Source of the DNA: Sphaerobacter sp.
Lineage (GTDB): Bacteria > Chloroflexota > Chloroflexia > Thermomicrobiales > Thermomicrobiaceae
Length of the DNA: 64,000 bases
Assembly (NCBI GenBank): GCA_029961075.1
Contig: JASBVL010000002.1
Location: forward strand, 20,642-84,641
Direction of reading: 5' to 3'
The translations under genes and the position numbers were made by a program. Shown here one piece after another: positions 10,904 through 19,370 of this stretch. A model generated the notes under the pieces. The model was not told the origin of the DNA, searched no databases, and saw nothing but the letters and a program-made list of their open reading frames with translations. Position 1 is the stretch's first letter; every line of letters starts with the position of its first letter.

Positions 10904-11198
10904 TCACACGTCATGCGTCATGGGTATGGCGTACTGCGTATTGCGTGGTGCGTATTGCGTGGTGCGTCGGCCCTCACCCCCAGCCCCTCTCCCAACGTTG
11001 GGAGAGGGGGGACGAGGCTTCACCGTCACCCGCTCTCCCACCAGGGGAGAGGGGAGACACCGGAAGACGGAGTACAGACCATACTCCGCATCACGCCAGC
11101 CGGAACACGCAACACCAACCACGGACTACGCACTACGACACACGCATCACGCATCACGCATCACCCACCACGGCTGACGTGTGACGCCTGACGTCCGA
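10904..11198. repeat. Heptamer-armed inverted repeat element, copy B (largest)
   Basis: The left arm (10904-10966) is nine 7-bp units close to TNNTGCG (for example TCATGCG, TACTGCG, TATTGCG, TGGTGCG). The right arm (11087-11198) is sixteen units close to CGCANNA (CGCATCA four times, CGCAACA, CGCACTA and others) in unbroken 7-bp register. The centre holds CCCTCACCCC (10971-10980) and the perfect CCCCTCTCCCAACG hairpin (10984-11009), then a second CTCTCCC/GGGGAGAGGGG pair. It fills the space between the M20 gene and moaA. Confidence 0.88.
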
Positions 11199-11210
11199 CG
11201 TTCCTCCGCC

Positions 11211-12260
<1,050 letters not shown>

Positions 12261-12355
12261 CTGTCGTCCTTCCGCCGGCCCCACGGACCGTCACTCGCTG
12301 CTGGCGCCTCCGGTGGCCGATCCCCGCTGCTGCCACGATCTGCAACGCTACGACT

Positions 12356-12384
12356 ACCATACCAAGGCTACCAGACATTCGCAA
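12356..12384 (-). promoter_or_regulatory. Sigma-70 type promoter of moaA
   Basis: On the minus strand TTGCGA (12384-12379), a 17-bp spacer and TATGGT (12361-12356) precede moaA, with a leader of about 90 nt. A CGCAAC/GTTGCG hairpin overlaps the -35 box and may end the upstream LmbE transcript. Confidence 0.55.
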
Positions 12385-12426
12385 CGCTTCGGTTGCGGAT
12401 CTCCGCGGCCGGGGGCGATGCCCGCC

Positions 12427-13122
12427 TCAGCGTCGCATCTTGATGACCTTGAACGCCTCCGCCAGCGGGATGCCCTCGGGCCGCCCCACCTCGGCCGCCC
12501 GCTCCCGCACGCGCTCCTCCAGATCCTCGGCCGTCCCCACCTGGCTGACGTGCGCCCGCAGCGCGTTGATCTTGGCCTCGAAGGTATCGCTGATGTCGAT
12601 GAAGGTGTCGGGGTACTCCGCGCCGAAGAGCCACAGCTCCGCCACCTTGTGCGGCTCCAGCCCCGCCTCCAGGTGCTCCGGAAAGTAGAGCGGGTCGCGC
12701 GCGGTCGGATAGACCGAGTCGACCGTGGTGATCCCCACCGCGCGGTGATCGGGGTGGAGCGAGTAGGGGCGGAACGGGTCGTGGGTGATGACGATGTCCG
12801 GCCGGTGCTTCCGGATCTGGCGCACGATCTTCTCCCGGAAGTTGAGGTCCGGCATCAGCTCACCGTCGGGGAGCCGCAGGAACTCGATCTGACTCACCCC
12901 CAGGCGCCGGCACGCTTCGCGCTCCTCCTCCTCGCGCAGCGCCGCCAGCTCCGCCGAGGAGATGTCGCGGCGCGCGGTCCCCTTGTCGCCCGAGGTGCAC
13001 TGCACCAGCACCACCTCGCGGCCCTCCGCGACGAACTTGGCCACCGTCCCGGCCGAACTGAACTCCATGTCGTCGGGATGGGCAACCACGACCATGACGC
13101 GCCGGTACTCTTCAGCGCTCAT
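12427..13122 (-). CDS. LmbE/PIG-L family N-deacetylase
   Basis: Zinc-dependent deacetylase of 231 residues. The AHPDDMEF motif near residue 13 and HPDHRAVG near residue 113 supply the His/Asp/His zinc ligands and general base. Relatives deacetylate N-acetylglucosaminyl compounds in mycothiol or bacillithiol synthesis, or act on other sugars. ATG 13122 has AAGG close upstream. It is divergent from a GT4 glycosyltransferase across 193 bp, an arrangement compatible with a two-step thiol or glycan pathway, but the substrate is not evident. Confidence 0.87.
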   Translation of the reverse strand: MSAEEYRRVMVVVAHPDDMEFSSAGTVAKFVAEGREVVLVQCTSGDKGTARRDISSAELAALREEEEREACRRLGVSQIEFLRLPDGELMPDLNFREKIVRQIRKHRPDIVITHDPFRPYSLHPDHRAVGITTVDSVYPTARDPLYFPEHLEAGLEPHKVAELWLFGAEYPDTFIDISDTFEAKINALRAHVSQVGTAEDLEERVRERAAEVGRPEGIPLAEAFKVIKMRR

Positions 13123-13205
13123 CCTTGTACCCCACACACCTTCCTGCTCGCCGTGCCGTCTGCTGCCTAGGACTATCCGTCCCGAACGCCACGCCGTCAA
13201 GGCGA

Positions 13206-13230
13206 GCGCCCCCGGGCGAACCGGGGGCGC
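13206..13230. other. Strong hairpin in the divergent LmbE/GT4 spacer
   Basis: A perfect 10-bp inverted repeat GCGCCCCCGG/CCGGGGGCGC closes a GCGAA loop. No T-run follows on either strand, so it is not a typical terminator. A TACAAT -10-like box for the rightward gene is at 13290-13295. Confidence 0.5.
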
Positions 13231-13315
13231 GCCTGCCGGCGGGCGGGGCCTTCCCGCCGCGGCCTACAACCACGGCAGCGCCGTCAGCGTACAATGACGT
13301 CCAAGAGGGGGAGGG

Positions 13316-14674
13316 ATGCGACGCGTGACGGTAAAGGTCGCCCGGTTCAATCGGCCACTTCGGGTGCTGATGATCGCGCCCACATCCTTCTTCGCCGACT
13401 ACGGCTGCCATGTCCGCATCTATGAAGAGACGCGAGCGCTCCAGGCACAGGGCCATCACGTCACGATCTGCACCTATCACAACGGCAGCGACATGCCAGG
13501 CCTCGTGATACGCCGCTCGCTCGACGTCCCCTGGCGGAAGCGCGTCGTGGTCGGCTCGTCGCGCCACAAGCTGTACCTCGACGCGGTCCTCTCGCTGGAG
13601 GTCCTGCGCACGGCCCTGCGCGAGCGACCCGACCTCATCCACGCCCACCTGCACGAGGGCGCCTTGATTGGCGGCGTGCTCGCCCGCCTGATCCGGCGGC
13701 CACTGGTGTTCGACTACCAGGGCAGCCTCACCGAGGAGATGCTCGACCACGGCTTCCTCCGGCGCAACGGGCGGCTGCAAGCCGCCGTCCGGGCCCTGGA
13801 GCACTGCATCGACCGCCTGCCCGACCGGATCATCACCAGCAGCGACAACGCGCGGCAGCGCCTGCTCCAGCGCGGCCACCCGCCCGAGCGGCTGACGACC
13901 GTGCTCGACGCCGTGGACACCGATCGGTTCTCGCCCGCGGCGGTCACCGACGCCGAGCGGCAGGAGCTGCGGCGCCTCTTCGGCATCCCGGAGGGGGCGC
14001 GCGTCATCGTCTACCTGGGCCTCCTCGCCCCCTATCAAGGCGCCGACCTGCTGCTCGACGCCGCACACCGGGTTCTAACGCAGGAGCCGGACGCCTTCTT
14101 CCTGGTCATGGGCTTCCCCGGCAACGAACGCTACCGCTTGCTGGCCGAAGCGCGCGGGCTTGGGCACCGGATGAGCTTTCCCGGCCGCATCCCCTATGCC
14201 GCCGCCCATCGCTACCTCGCCCTGGGCGAGGTGGCCGTCGCGCCGAAGATGTCACTCACCGAGGGGAACGGCAAGCTCTACAACTACATGGCGATGGGCC
14301 TGCCCGTCGTCGCCTTCGACGCGCCCGCCAACCGGGAGATCCTCGGCGACCTCGGGGTCTACGCGCCACACGGCGACGCCGCCGCCTTCGCCGATCAGAT
14401 CCTGTGGCTGCTCCGCCATCCCGCGCAGGCCGCGGCGCTCGGCGTCCAACTGCGCGAGCGCGCCGTCACCCACCTCTCCTGGCGCAGCCGCGTACGCGAG
14501 CTGTTGGAGGTCTACCATGCAGTCCTGGCCGGCTCACCGGTGGTCGCCCCGGCCACCGGCGAGGCCGGAGCGCCGATTGCCGACCACGGCAACGGCCGTA
14601 TCGTCGCGACGGCGGCGATCGACGAGGAGACCGGCGCCGCACAGGCACCGGCCGGGCACCGGCGGCTGCGATAG
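13316..14674 (+). CDS. GT4 family glycosyltransferase
   Basis: GT-B fold glycosyltransferase of 452 residues, probably using a nucleotide sugar at the cytoplasmic membrane face. The N-terminal half has APTSFFADYGCHVRI and HAHLHEG motifs; the C-terminal Glycos_transf_1 domain has the YLGLLAPYQG strand near residue 240 and the donor-binding KMSLTEGNGKLYNYMA segment near 316, where the second Glu of the usual E-x7-E motif is replaced by the Asn/Tyr region. ATG 13316 directly abuts GGGGGAGGG; GTG 13325 would have better spacing. The last 35 residues are low-complexity. Acceptor unknown. Confidence 0.85.
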   Translation: MRRVTVKVARFNRPLRVLMIAPTSFFADYGCHVRIYEETRALQAQGHHVTICTYHNGSDMPGLVIRRSLDVPWRKRVVVGSSRHKLYLDAVLSLEVLRTALRERPDLIHAHLHEGALIGGVLARLIRRPLVFDYQGSLTEEMLDHGFLRRNGRLQAAVRALEHCIDRLPDRIITSSDNARQRLLQRGHPPERLTTVLDAVDTDRFSPAAVTDAERQELRRLFGIPEGARVIVYLGLLAPYQGADLLLDAAHRVLTQEPDAFFLVMGFPGNERYRLLAEARGLGHRMSFPGRIPYAAAHRYLALGEVAVAPKMSLTEGNGKLYNYMAMGLPVVAFDAPANREILGDLGVYAPHGDAAAFADQILWLLRHPAQAAALGVQLRERAVTHLSWRSRVRELLEVYHAVLAGSPVVAPATGEAGAPIADHGNGRIVATAAIDEETGAAQAPAGHRRLR

Positions 14675-14681
14675 CCCCCCA

Positions 14682-14722
14682 CGGCCCCGCCGGTGCGCGT
14701 CCGGCGGCCGAGGGCGGGGCCG
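14682..14722. terminator. Bidirectional hairpin between convergent genes
   Basis: CGGCCCCGCC (14682-14691) pairs with GGCGGGGCCG (14713-14722), with a nested CCGG/CCGG stem. It lies between the stop codons of the GT4 gene and the leftward TIM-barrel gene. No clear T-run is present, as is common in GC-rich genomes. Confidence 0.5.
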
Positions 14723-14729
14723 CGCGCCC

Positions 14730-15629
14730 CTAGCGGCGGGAGAGCCGCGCCACGATGGCGCCGACCCGCCGATAGCTCTCGCCCAGCAACTCCCACGGGT
14801 CGCCCAGGCGTGCGGCGCAGCGCCAGCGCACCTCCATGGTGATTGACGGCAGGCGACCGGTACGGGCCAGGGCCGCGAGCTGCTCGGCGACGGGCACCCG
14901 GCCAAGCAGCGGCGGGTAGTGCGACGCCCCGTCGTCACCGAGGTCGTGCGCGTGGACGTGGACCACGCGCGCCAGGAAGTCGGCGTCCGGCACCGTGGTC
15001 CACCCGGCCTCGTGCGCGGCGTTCTCGCAGTCGTGCGCCAGATCCCAGCAGATGCCGACGCGCGGGGAATCGACCGCGCGCACCAGCGCCAGGACGCCGT
15101 CCCGGGAGCGGGCCGTGGCGGTGGGCCGGTCCGGCTTCATCGCCCCCAACTCCAACGCGATGAGCACCTCGCCGGGCAGTCGCTCGGCCTCTTCCGCCAG
15201 CCAGGCGAGCAGCTCGACGGTCGCCTGGCGGTTGTCAGCGTAGCTGCGGGCGGGATCACCCGCTCCGTGGAGGACGAGGACGGCCCGCCCCTGCTCCGCG
15301 GCCAGGTCGCGCAGCACCCGGAAGAGCGGGGCGTACTCCCGCTTGAGCGCGTCGGGATCGTCGAGCCAACGGTGCGTCGCGAAGCGCGGATCGAGCGAGA
15401 CATGCACCTGCACCGCGATCCCGGCGTCGCGGTAGCGTCGGAGCACGCGCTCCCAGTCCTCCGCCAGCAGGTGCACGCGTGCGGTGCGCTCGTCGGCCGG
15501 GCCGTGGTGCAACACCACCTCGGTCGCGGTGGCGCCCCAGGCGCGCAGGCGCTCGAGGTAGGCGTCCAGTCGCGGCGGGTCGCCCTGGTACCAGCGCGGC
15601 GCGCTGCTATTGCCCAGCAGCGCCGTCAC
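14730..15629 (-). CDS. Sugar phosphate isomerase/epimerase-like TIM-barrel protein
   Basis: AP2Ec/xylose-isomerase-like TIM barrel of 299 residues. Visible metal-site elements are VLHHGPA (residue 40), the Glu of ALELG (near 160), GICWDLAHD (near 196) and HVHAHD (near 226). The GTG start at 15629 lies inside the last codons of hisS with AGGAG 6-7 nt upstream, a 23-bp overlap that implies coupling to hisS. Function is unknown; family members include epimerases, isomerases and endonuclease IV. Confidence 0.8.
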   Translation of the reverse strand: MTALLGNSSAPRWYQGDPPRLDAYLERLRAWGATATEVVLHHGPADERTARVHLLAEDWERVLRRYRDAGIAVQVHVSLDPRFATHRWLDDPDALKREYAPLFRVLRDLAAEQGRAVLVLHGAGDPARSYADNRQATVELLAWLAEEAERLPGEVLIALELGAMKPDRPTATARSRDGVLALVRAVDSPRVGICWDLAHDCENAAHEAGWTTVPDADFLARVVHVHAHDLGDDGASHYPPLLGRVPVAEQLAALARTGRLPSITMEVRWRCAARLGDPWELLGESYRRVGAIVARLSRR

Positions 15630-16974
15630 CGCTCCGCTCCTGCTTCAGCAGCCGGTCGATCGTCTCGGCAGCCGCGCTCACCGGCACCGTGACCTGCTCG
15701 CCGCTCGCCATGACCCGCAGGTTGACCGTCCCGGCCGCGATCTCGTCGGGGCCGAGGAAGGCCACCAGCGGGATCCCCTTGCGGTCGGCGTACTGCACCT
15801 GGCGGCGCAGGTCCCGCCGCTCGCCCAGGTAGATCTCGGCGTTGACCTCGCCGGCGCGGAGCTGGCTGACGAGGCTGAGGGAGGCCTCCAGTCCCTCGTC
15901 ACTGAAGACCGTGACCAGCACCTCGGACACCGTGCGCGGCTGGGGCAGCAGGTGCAGCTCCTGGATCACGTCGATGATGCGCTCGAGGCCGAGCGAGGCG
16001 CCCGTGGCCGGGATGTCTTCACCGAGGAACATGCCGATCAGGTGGTCATAGCGGCCAGCGCCACCGAGCGAGCCGATGTTCGGCTCCTTCACCATGGCCT
16101 CGAACACCGGCCCGGTGTAGTAGTCCAGCCCCCGGGCCAGTGACAGGTCCAACTGGTAGTGCGCGGGGTCCGCGTTCAGCTCGCCGAGGTAGCGGAAGAG
16201 GTTTTCCAGGTCGGCGATCCCCTCCTCGGCCAGTTGGTTGCCGGCCAGCCGGCGACGGAGCTCCGCCAGCACCTCCGCCGGCTCACCCTCCAGTGCGACC
16301 AGGTCCAGCACACGGTCGGCCGCCTCAGGCGGGATGCCGTGATTGACCATCTCGGCATGCACCCCGTCGCGCCCGATCTTGGCCAGCTTGTCGATCGCCC
16401 GGTGGATCGTCGCGGCCTGCGCCTCCGGCACGCCGGCGACCTGCGCCATGCTCTGGAGCAGCTTGCGGTGGTTGATGTGCACCACGAAGTTGGGCATGTT
16501 GACCGCCGACAGCGCGTCGATCCAGACCATGATCACCTCGGCGTCGGCCAGCATCGACGCCGTGCCGACGATGTCCACGTCGCACTGCCAGAACTGGCGG
16601 TAGCGCCCGCGCTGCGGGCGGTCGGCCCGGAAGACCGGCTCGATGTGGTAACGCTTGAAGGGGAAGACCAGCTCATGCCGGTGGGTGGCGACGAAGCGCG
16701 CCAGCGGGACCGTCAGGTCGTAGCGCAGCCCGACCTCGCGCCCGCCGCGATCCTGGAAGTGGTAGATCAGCTTCTCGTCTTCGCCATACTTTCCGGTCAG
16801 GACGTCCAGATATTCGAGCACCGGCGTCTCAATGGGCTCGAACCCGTAGCGCTCGAAGACGCGCCGGAAGGTGCCGATGACGTGCTGGCGGAGCACCATC
16901 TGCTGGGGGAGCAGGTCTCGCATCCCCTTGAGGACCTGGGGCGTTCGCGCCGGCCGGTCACCAGTCCGCGCCAT
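15607..16974 (-). CDS. hisS: Histidyl-tRNA synthetase
   Basis: Class IIa aminoacyl-tRNA synthetase of 455 residues charging tRNA-His. It opens with the KGMRDLLP motif, has class II motif 2 FRADRPQRGRYRQF, the histidine-specific LARGLDYYTG (near residue 285) and motif 3 GASLGLERI (near 335), then the anticodon-binding domain. ATG 16974 is preceded by GGAAGGATGGAG; ATG 16983 is an alternative. An extended -10 (TGGTATCAT, minus strand, near 17016-17021) could be its promoter. The 3' end overlaps the following TIM-barrel gene. Confidence 0.96.
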   Translation of the reverse strand: MARTGDRPARTPQVLKGMRDLLPQQMVLRQHVIGTFRRVFERYGFEPIETPVLEYLDVLTGKYGEDEKLIYHFQDRGGREVGLRYDLTVPLARFVATHRHELVFPFKRYHIEPVFRADRPQRGRYRQFWQCDVDIVGTASMLADAEVIMVWIDALSAVNMPNFVVHINHRKLLQSMAQVAGVPEAQAATIHRAIDKLAKIGRDGVHAEMVNHGIPPEAADRVLDLVALEGEPAEVLAELRRRLAGNQLAEEGIADLENLFRYLGELNADPAHYQLDLSLARGLDYYTGPVFEAMVKEPNIGSLGGAGRYDHLIGMFLGEDIPATGASLGLERIIDVIQELHLLPQPRTVSEVLVTVFSDEGLEASLSLVSQLRAGEVNAEIYLGERRDLRRQVQYADRKGIPLVAFLGPDEIAAGTVNLRVMASGEQVTVPVSAAAETIDRLLKQERSGDGAAGQ

Positions 16975-17080
16975 CGTCTCCATCCTTCCGCACACGCCAT
17001 CGTCACGCCGGGTGGATGATACCAAAGGTGCCCGCCGGGCCAGCGCCGCGCCCAATCCGTCTTGGCGGTGGGCGTGTGCT

Positions 17081-17107
17081 GGTAGGGGCGGGCCTTGTGC
17101 CCGCCCG
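17081..17107. repeat. Palindromic repeat, first copy (GGGGCGGGCC..GTGCCCGCCC)
   Basis: A 27-nt sequence beginning GGTAGGGGCGGG and ending GTGCCCGCCCG folds into a GGGCGGGC/GCCCGCCC hairpin. The same sequence with one mismatch recurs at 37881-37907, so it is a dispersed REP-like element. It lies in the spacer upstream of hisS. Confidence 0.75.
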
Positions 17108-17159
17108 CGTGACTGCGAGGCCGAGGCCAGGCTCCGGCTGCTCCGGGCGGGATACAGCC

Positions 17160-17201
17160 CGCGATCCGGGGCACGGACTACGCGATCCGCAATACGGGAC
17201 A
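17160..17201. repeat. Heptamer array without a partner arm
   Basis: Six 7-bp units in register (CGCGATC, CGGGGCA, CGGACTA, CGCGATC, CGCAATA, CGGGACA) match the right-arm consensus of the larger repeat elements, in more degenerate form. No hairpin core or inverted left arm is seen. It lies in the spacer between hisS and moaB. Confidence 0.6.
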
Positions 17202-17266
17202 GGACACCCGCCCCCGCGAACCCGCCGTCGGGTTGCCAGGCGCACTGCTGGGCCTGGGGGTGCTCC

Positions 17267-17776
17267 CTACTTCCGGAGCTCGTACACCATGTGCGCGAGC
17301 TCGGGGACGATCAGCTTGTCCATCGCCAGGGCCACTGCGTGGCTCGACCCCGGCGTGAGGAAGATGAGGGTGCCGCGATAGACGCCGGCCGTCGCACGGG
17401 AGAGCATGGCCGCCGCGCCGATCTCGGCATAGCTCAGCATGCGGAACAGCTCGCCGAACCCGTCCAGGCGCTTCTCCAACCGGCTGGCGACGACGTCGTA
17501 GGTCGTATCGCGGCGCGCGATGCCGGTGCCGCCGTTCAGGATGATCGCGTCGCAGCCGCTGGCCTCGGCCAGCTCATCCAGCAGCGGGCCAATGCGGTCC
17601 GGCTCGTCGGGCACAATGCGGTAGTCCACCACGGCGTGCCCCGCGGCGGTGAGGCGCTCGCGGATCAGCGCCCCGCTGCGATCCGTTGCTGGCGTCCGGG
17701 TATCGCTGACCGTGATCACCGCGCAGCGGACCGCCGCGGGTGCCTGCGCGCGGTGCTCCTCCGTCGATCGGCTCAT
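17267..17776 (-). CDS. moaB: MoaB/MogA family molybdenum cofactor protein
   Basis: Molybdopterin-binding domain protein of 169 residues that adenylylates molybdopterin or assists metal insertion. It has the VSDTR strand near residue 22, [12 protein letters not shown] near 80 and a TPGSSHAV segment near 141, the usual nucleotide and pterin contact motifs. ATG 17776 has GGAGGG about 9 nt upstream. It follows yraN by 17 bp in the same direction, so it is probably at the end of the rplS-rnhB-yraN transcript. MoaB and MogA cannot be separated from sequence alone here. Confidence 0.88.
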   Translation of the reverse strand: MSRSTEEHRAQAPAAVRCAVITVSDTRTPATDRSGALIRERLTAAGHAVVDYRIVPDEPDRIGPLLDELAEASGCDAIILNGGTGIARRDTTYDVVASRLEKRLDGFGELFRMLSYAEIGAAAMLSRATAGVYRGTLIFLTPGSSHAVALAMDKLIVPELAHMVYELRK

Positions 17777-17793
17777 GATCCCGCCCTCCCCGG

Positions 17794-18162
17794 CTACCCG
17801 GTCTGATAGGCGTCGGGCACATGGGTGACGCGCTCGACCGCGCCGCGCGCGTCCAGGGTGATGGCCACCAGGTCGACGCGCCACACCCGCTCGCTGTGCT
17901 CCGGGTGGGCGGCGACGAACTCCTCGCCCAGCGCGAGCAGGCGCTCCGCCTTGGCCGGGTCGACCGCTTCCTCGGCCGCGCCGAAGCGCGCGCCCCGGCG
18001 CGTCTTGACCTCGACCAGGACCAGCACGTCGCCGTCGAGCGCGACCAGGTCCACCTCGCCCGACGCGCCGCGCCACTGGCGCGCCAGCACCCGCCAGCCG
18101 CGCCGGGTGACGTAGTGCTCGGCGAACCGCTCGCCAGCGTCGCCCAAGCGCCGGCGGTGCAT
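17794..18162 (-). CDS. UPF0102 (YraN) family endonuclease-like protein
   Basis: Small protein of 122 residues with the restriction-endonuclease-like fold typical of YraN: an [16 protein letters not shown]-terminal helix, then [10 protein letters not shown] and [11 protein letters not shown], the D-x-ExK nuclease signature near residues 37-54. Its role is unproven, though linkage to rnhB is widespread. ATG 18162 overlaps the rnhB stop by one base (TGATG). Confidence 0.9.
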   Translation of the reverse strand: MHRRRLGDAGERFAEHYVTRRGWRVLARQWRGASGEVDLVALDGDVLVLVEVKTRRGARFGAAEEAVDPAKAERLLALGEEFVAAHPEHSERVWRVDLVAITLDARGAVERVTHVPDAYQTG

Positions 18163-18860
18163 CAGCGCGGCTCCAGGAGCTGCCCCGCGAGCAGCTCCCG
18201 CACGGGGGCGAAGGTGCGACGGTGGTGCGGGGTCGGTCCGGCCCGCCGCAGCGCGGCCAGGTGCTCCTCGGTGCCGTAGCCGGCGTTCCGATCCCAGCCA
18301 TACTCCGGGTGGCGCCGCGCCAGCCGCGCCATGAGGTGGTCGCGCACGACCTTGGCCAGGATCGAGGCACAGGCGATCGACAGGCACGTAGCATCGCCCT
18401 TGACCACGGCGGTGGCGCGCTCGGGGTCCAGCTCCGGCAGCGGGTGGCCGTCGTAGAGCACGTGGTCCCAGGCCCCCAAGCGCGCCAGCGCCCGTTGCAT
18501 CGCGAGGGCGCTGGCGACGCGGACGTTGAGGCGGTCCACCTCGCGATGCGAGGCCGCGCCGATGCCGACCGCGATCGCCACCCGGCGAATCTCCGCCGCC
18601 AGGCGCTCCCGCTGGCGGCCCGACAGGGTCTTCGAGTCGCGCACGCCCGGGATGTCCTCGAGGCCGGGCGGGAGAATGCAGGCGGCCGCCACGACCGGCC
18701 CGGCGACGCAGCCGCGGCCCACCTCGTCGACCCCCGCGACCCGGCGCAGCCCGCGCGCCCAGAGCGTCGCTTCGATCGCCGCGGTCGGTCGGCCCGCATC
18801 GGGCACCGAAAGCACAGGAGCGGTGCTCGCGCACCGCTCCGACGCTTGCTCGCTCCTCAT
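18162..18860 (-). CDS. rnhB: Ribonuclease HII
   Basis: Removes ribonucleotides from DNA and RNA primers. The 232-residue protein carries the DEDD site: AGVDEVGRG (Asp-Glu) near residue 43, LYDGHP near 134 and SILAKVVRD near 167. ATG 18860 was chosen; GTG 18872 is equally poor in ribosome site. It sits 18 bp after rplS and overlaps yraN by one base, the conserved rplS-rnhB-yraN order. Confidence 0.95.
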   Translation of the reverse strand: MRSEQASERCASTAPVLSVPDAGRPTAAIEATLWARGLRRVAGVDEVGRGCVAGPVVAAACILPPGLEDIPGVRDSKTLSGRQRERLAAEIRRVAIAVGIGAASHREVDRLNVRVASALAMQRALARLGAWDHVLYDGHPLPELDPERATAVVKGDATCLSIACASILAKVVRDHLMARLARRHPEYGWDRNAGYGTEEHLAALRRAGPTPHHRRTFAPVRELLAGQLLEPR

Positions 18861-18878
18861 GGCCCCGTGCACCGCCGG

Positions 18879-19250
18879 CTACCGCAGGTAGCTGCCAGGG
18901 GATCGGCGACGCTCCTTGATGCGGGCAGCACGGCCGGTCAGACCGCGCAGGTAGTACAGCTTGGCCCGGCGCACCTTGCCGTGCCGCAGCACCTCGATCT
19001 TCTCCACCCGCGGGCTGTGGATCGGGAACGTGCGCTCGACCCCGATGCCGTGCGAGGCGATCCGGCGCACCGTGAAGTTCTCGTTGATCCCGCCGCCGCG
19101 CCGCCGGATAACCACCCCTTCGAAGGGCTGGATGCGCTCCCGGTTGCCCTCGACGACCTTGACGTGGACTCGCACCGTGTCACCGGGACCAAAGTGCGGG
19201 ATATCGTCCCGCAGGTGCTCCTGCTCGATACTCCTGATTACGTCCACCAT
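18879..19250 (-). CDS. rplS: 50S ribosomal protein L19
   Basis: Protein of the 30S-50S interface, 123 residues, within the usual length. It has the [16 protein letters not shown] strand, the family signature [15 protein letters not shown] near residue 43 and the C-terminal [18 protein letters not shown] 19250. trmD and rimM, its usual upstream neighbours, are absent; instead its own promoter overlaps the end of the methionine-metabolism gene. Confidence 0.97.
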   Translation of the reverse strand: MVDVIRSIEQEHLRDDIPHFGPGDTVRVHVKVVEGNRERIQPFEGVVIRRRGGGINENFTVRRIASHGIGVERTFPIHSPRVEKIEVLRHGKVRRAKLYYLRGLTGRAARIKERRRSPGSYLR

Positions 19251-19341
19251 GGTTGCACTACCCTCACACCCCTACGTCGCGGTCCACGTCTCCCTGCTCG
19301 CGCCCACGCCGATAGGAGCCCGGCGGGGGCGGGCCGCGCGC

Positions 19342-19370
19342 AGTATAGCACCCGGGGGCTAGCGCCGCAA
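19342..19370 (-). promoter_or_regulatory. Sigma-70 type promoter of the rplS operon
   Basis: On the minus strand TTGCGG (19370-19365), 17 bp, then TATACT (19347-19342), with TG two bases before the -10 (extended -10). It overlaps the last codons of the upstream gene and gives an 85-nt leader. Confidence 0.7.

Noticed and set aside
10904..11198. Repeat array as a CRISPR
   Set aside because: Unit length is 7 bp with no spacers and no cas genes nearby; CRISPR repeats are 23-50 bp.
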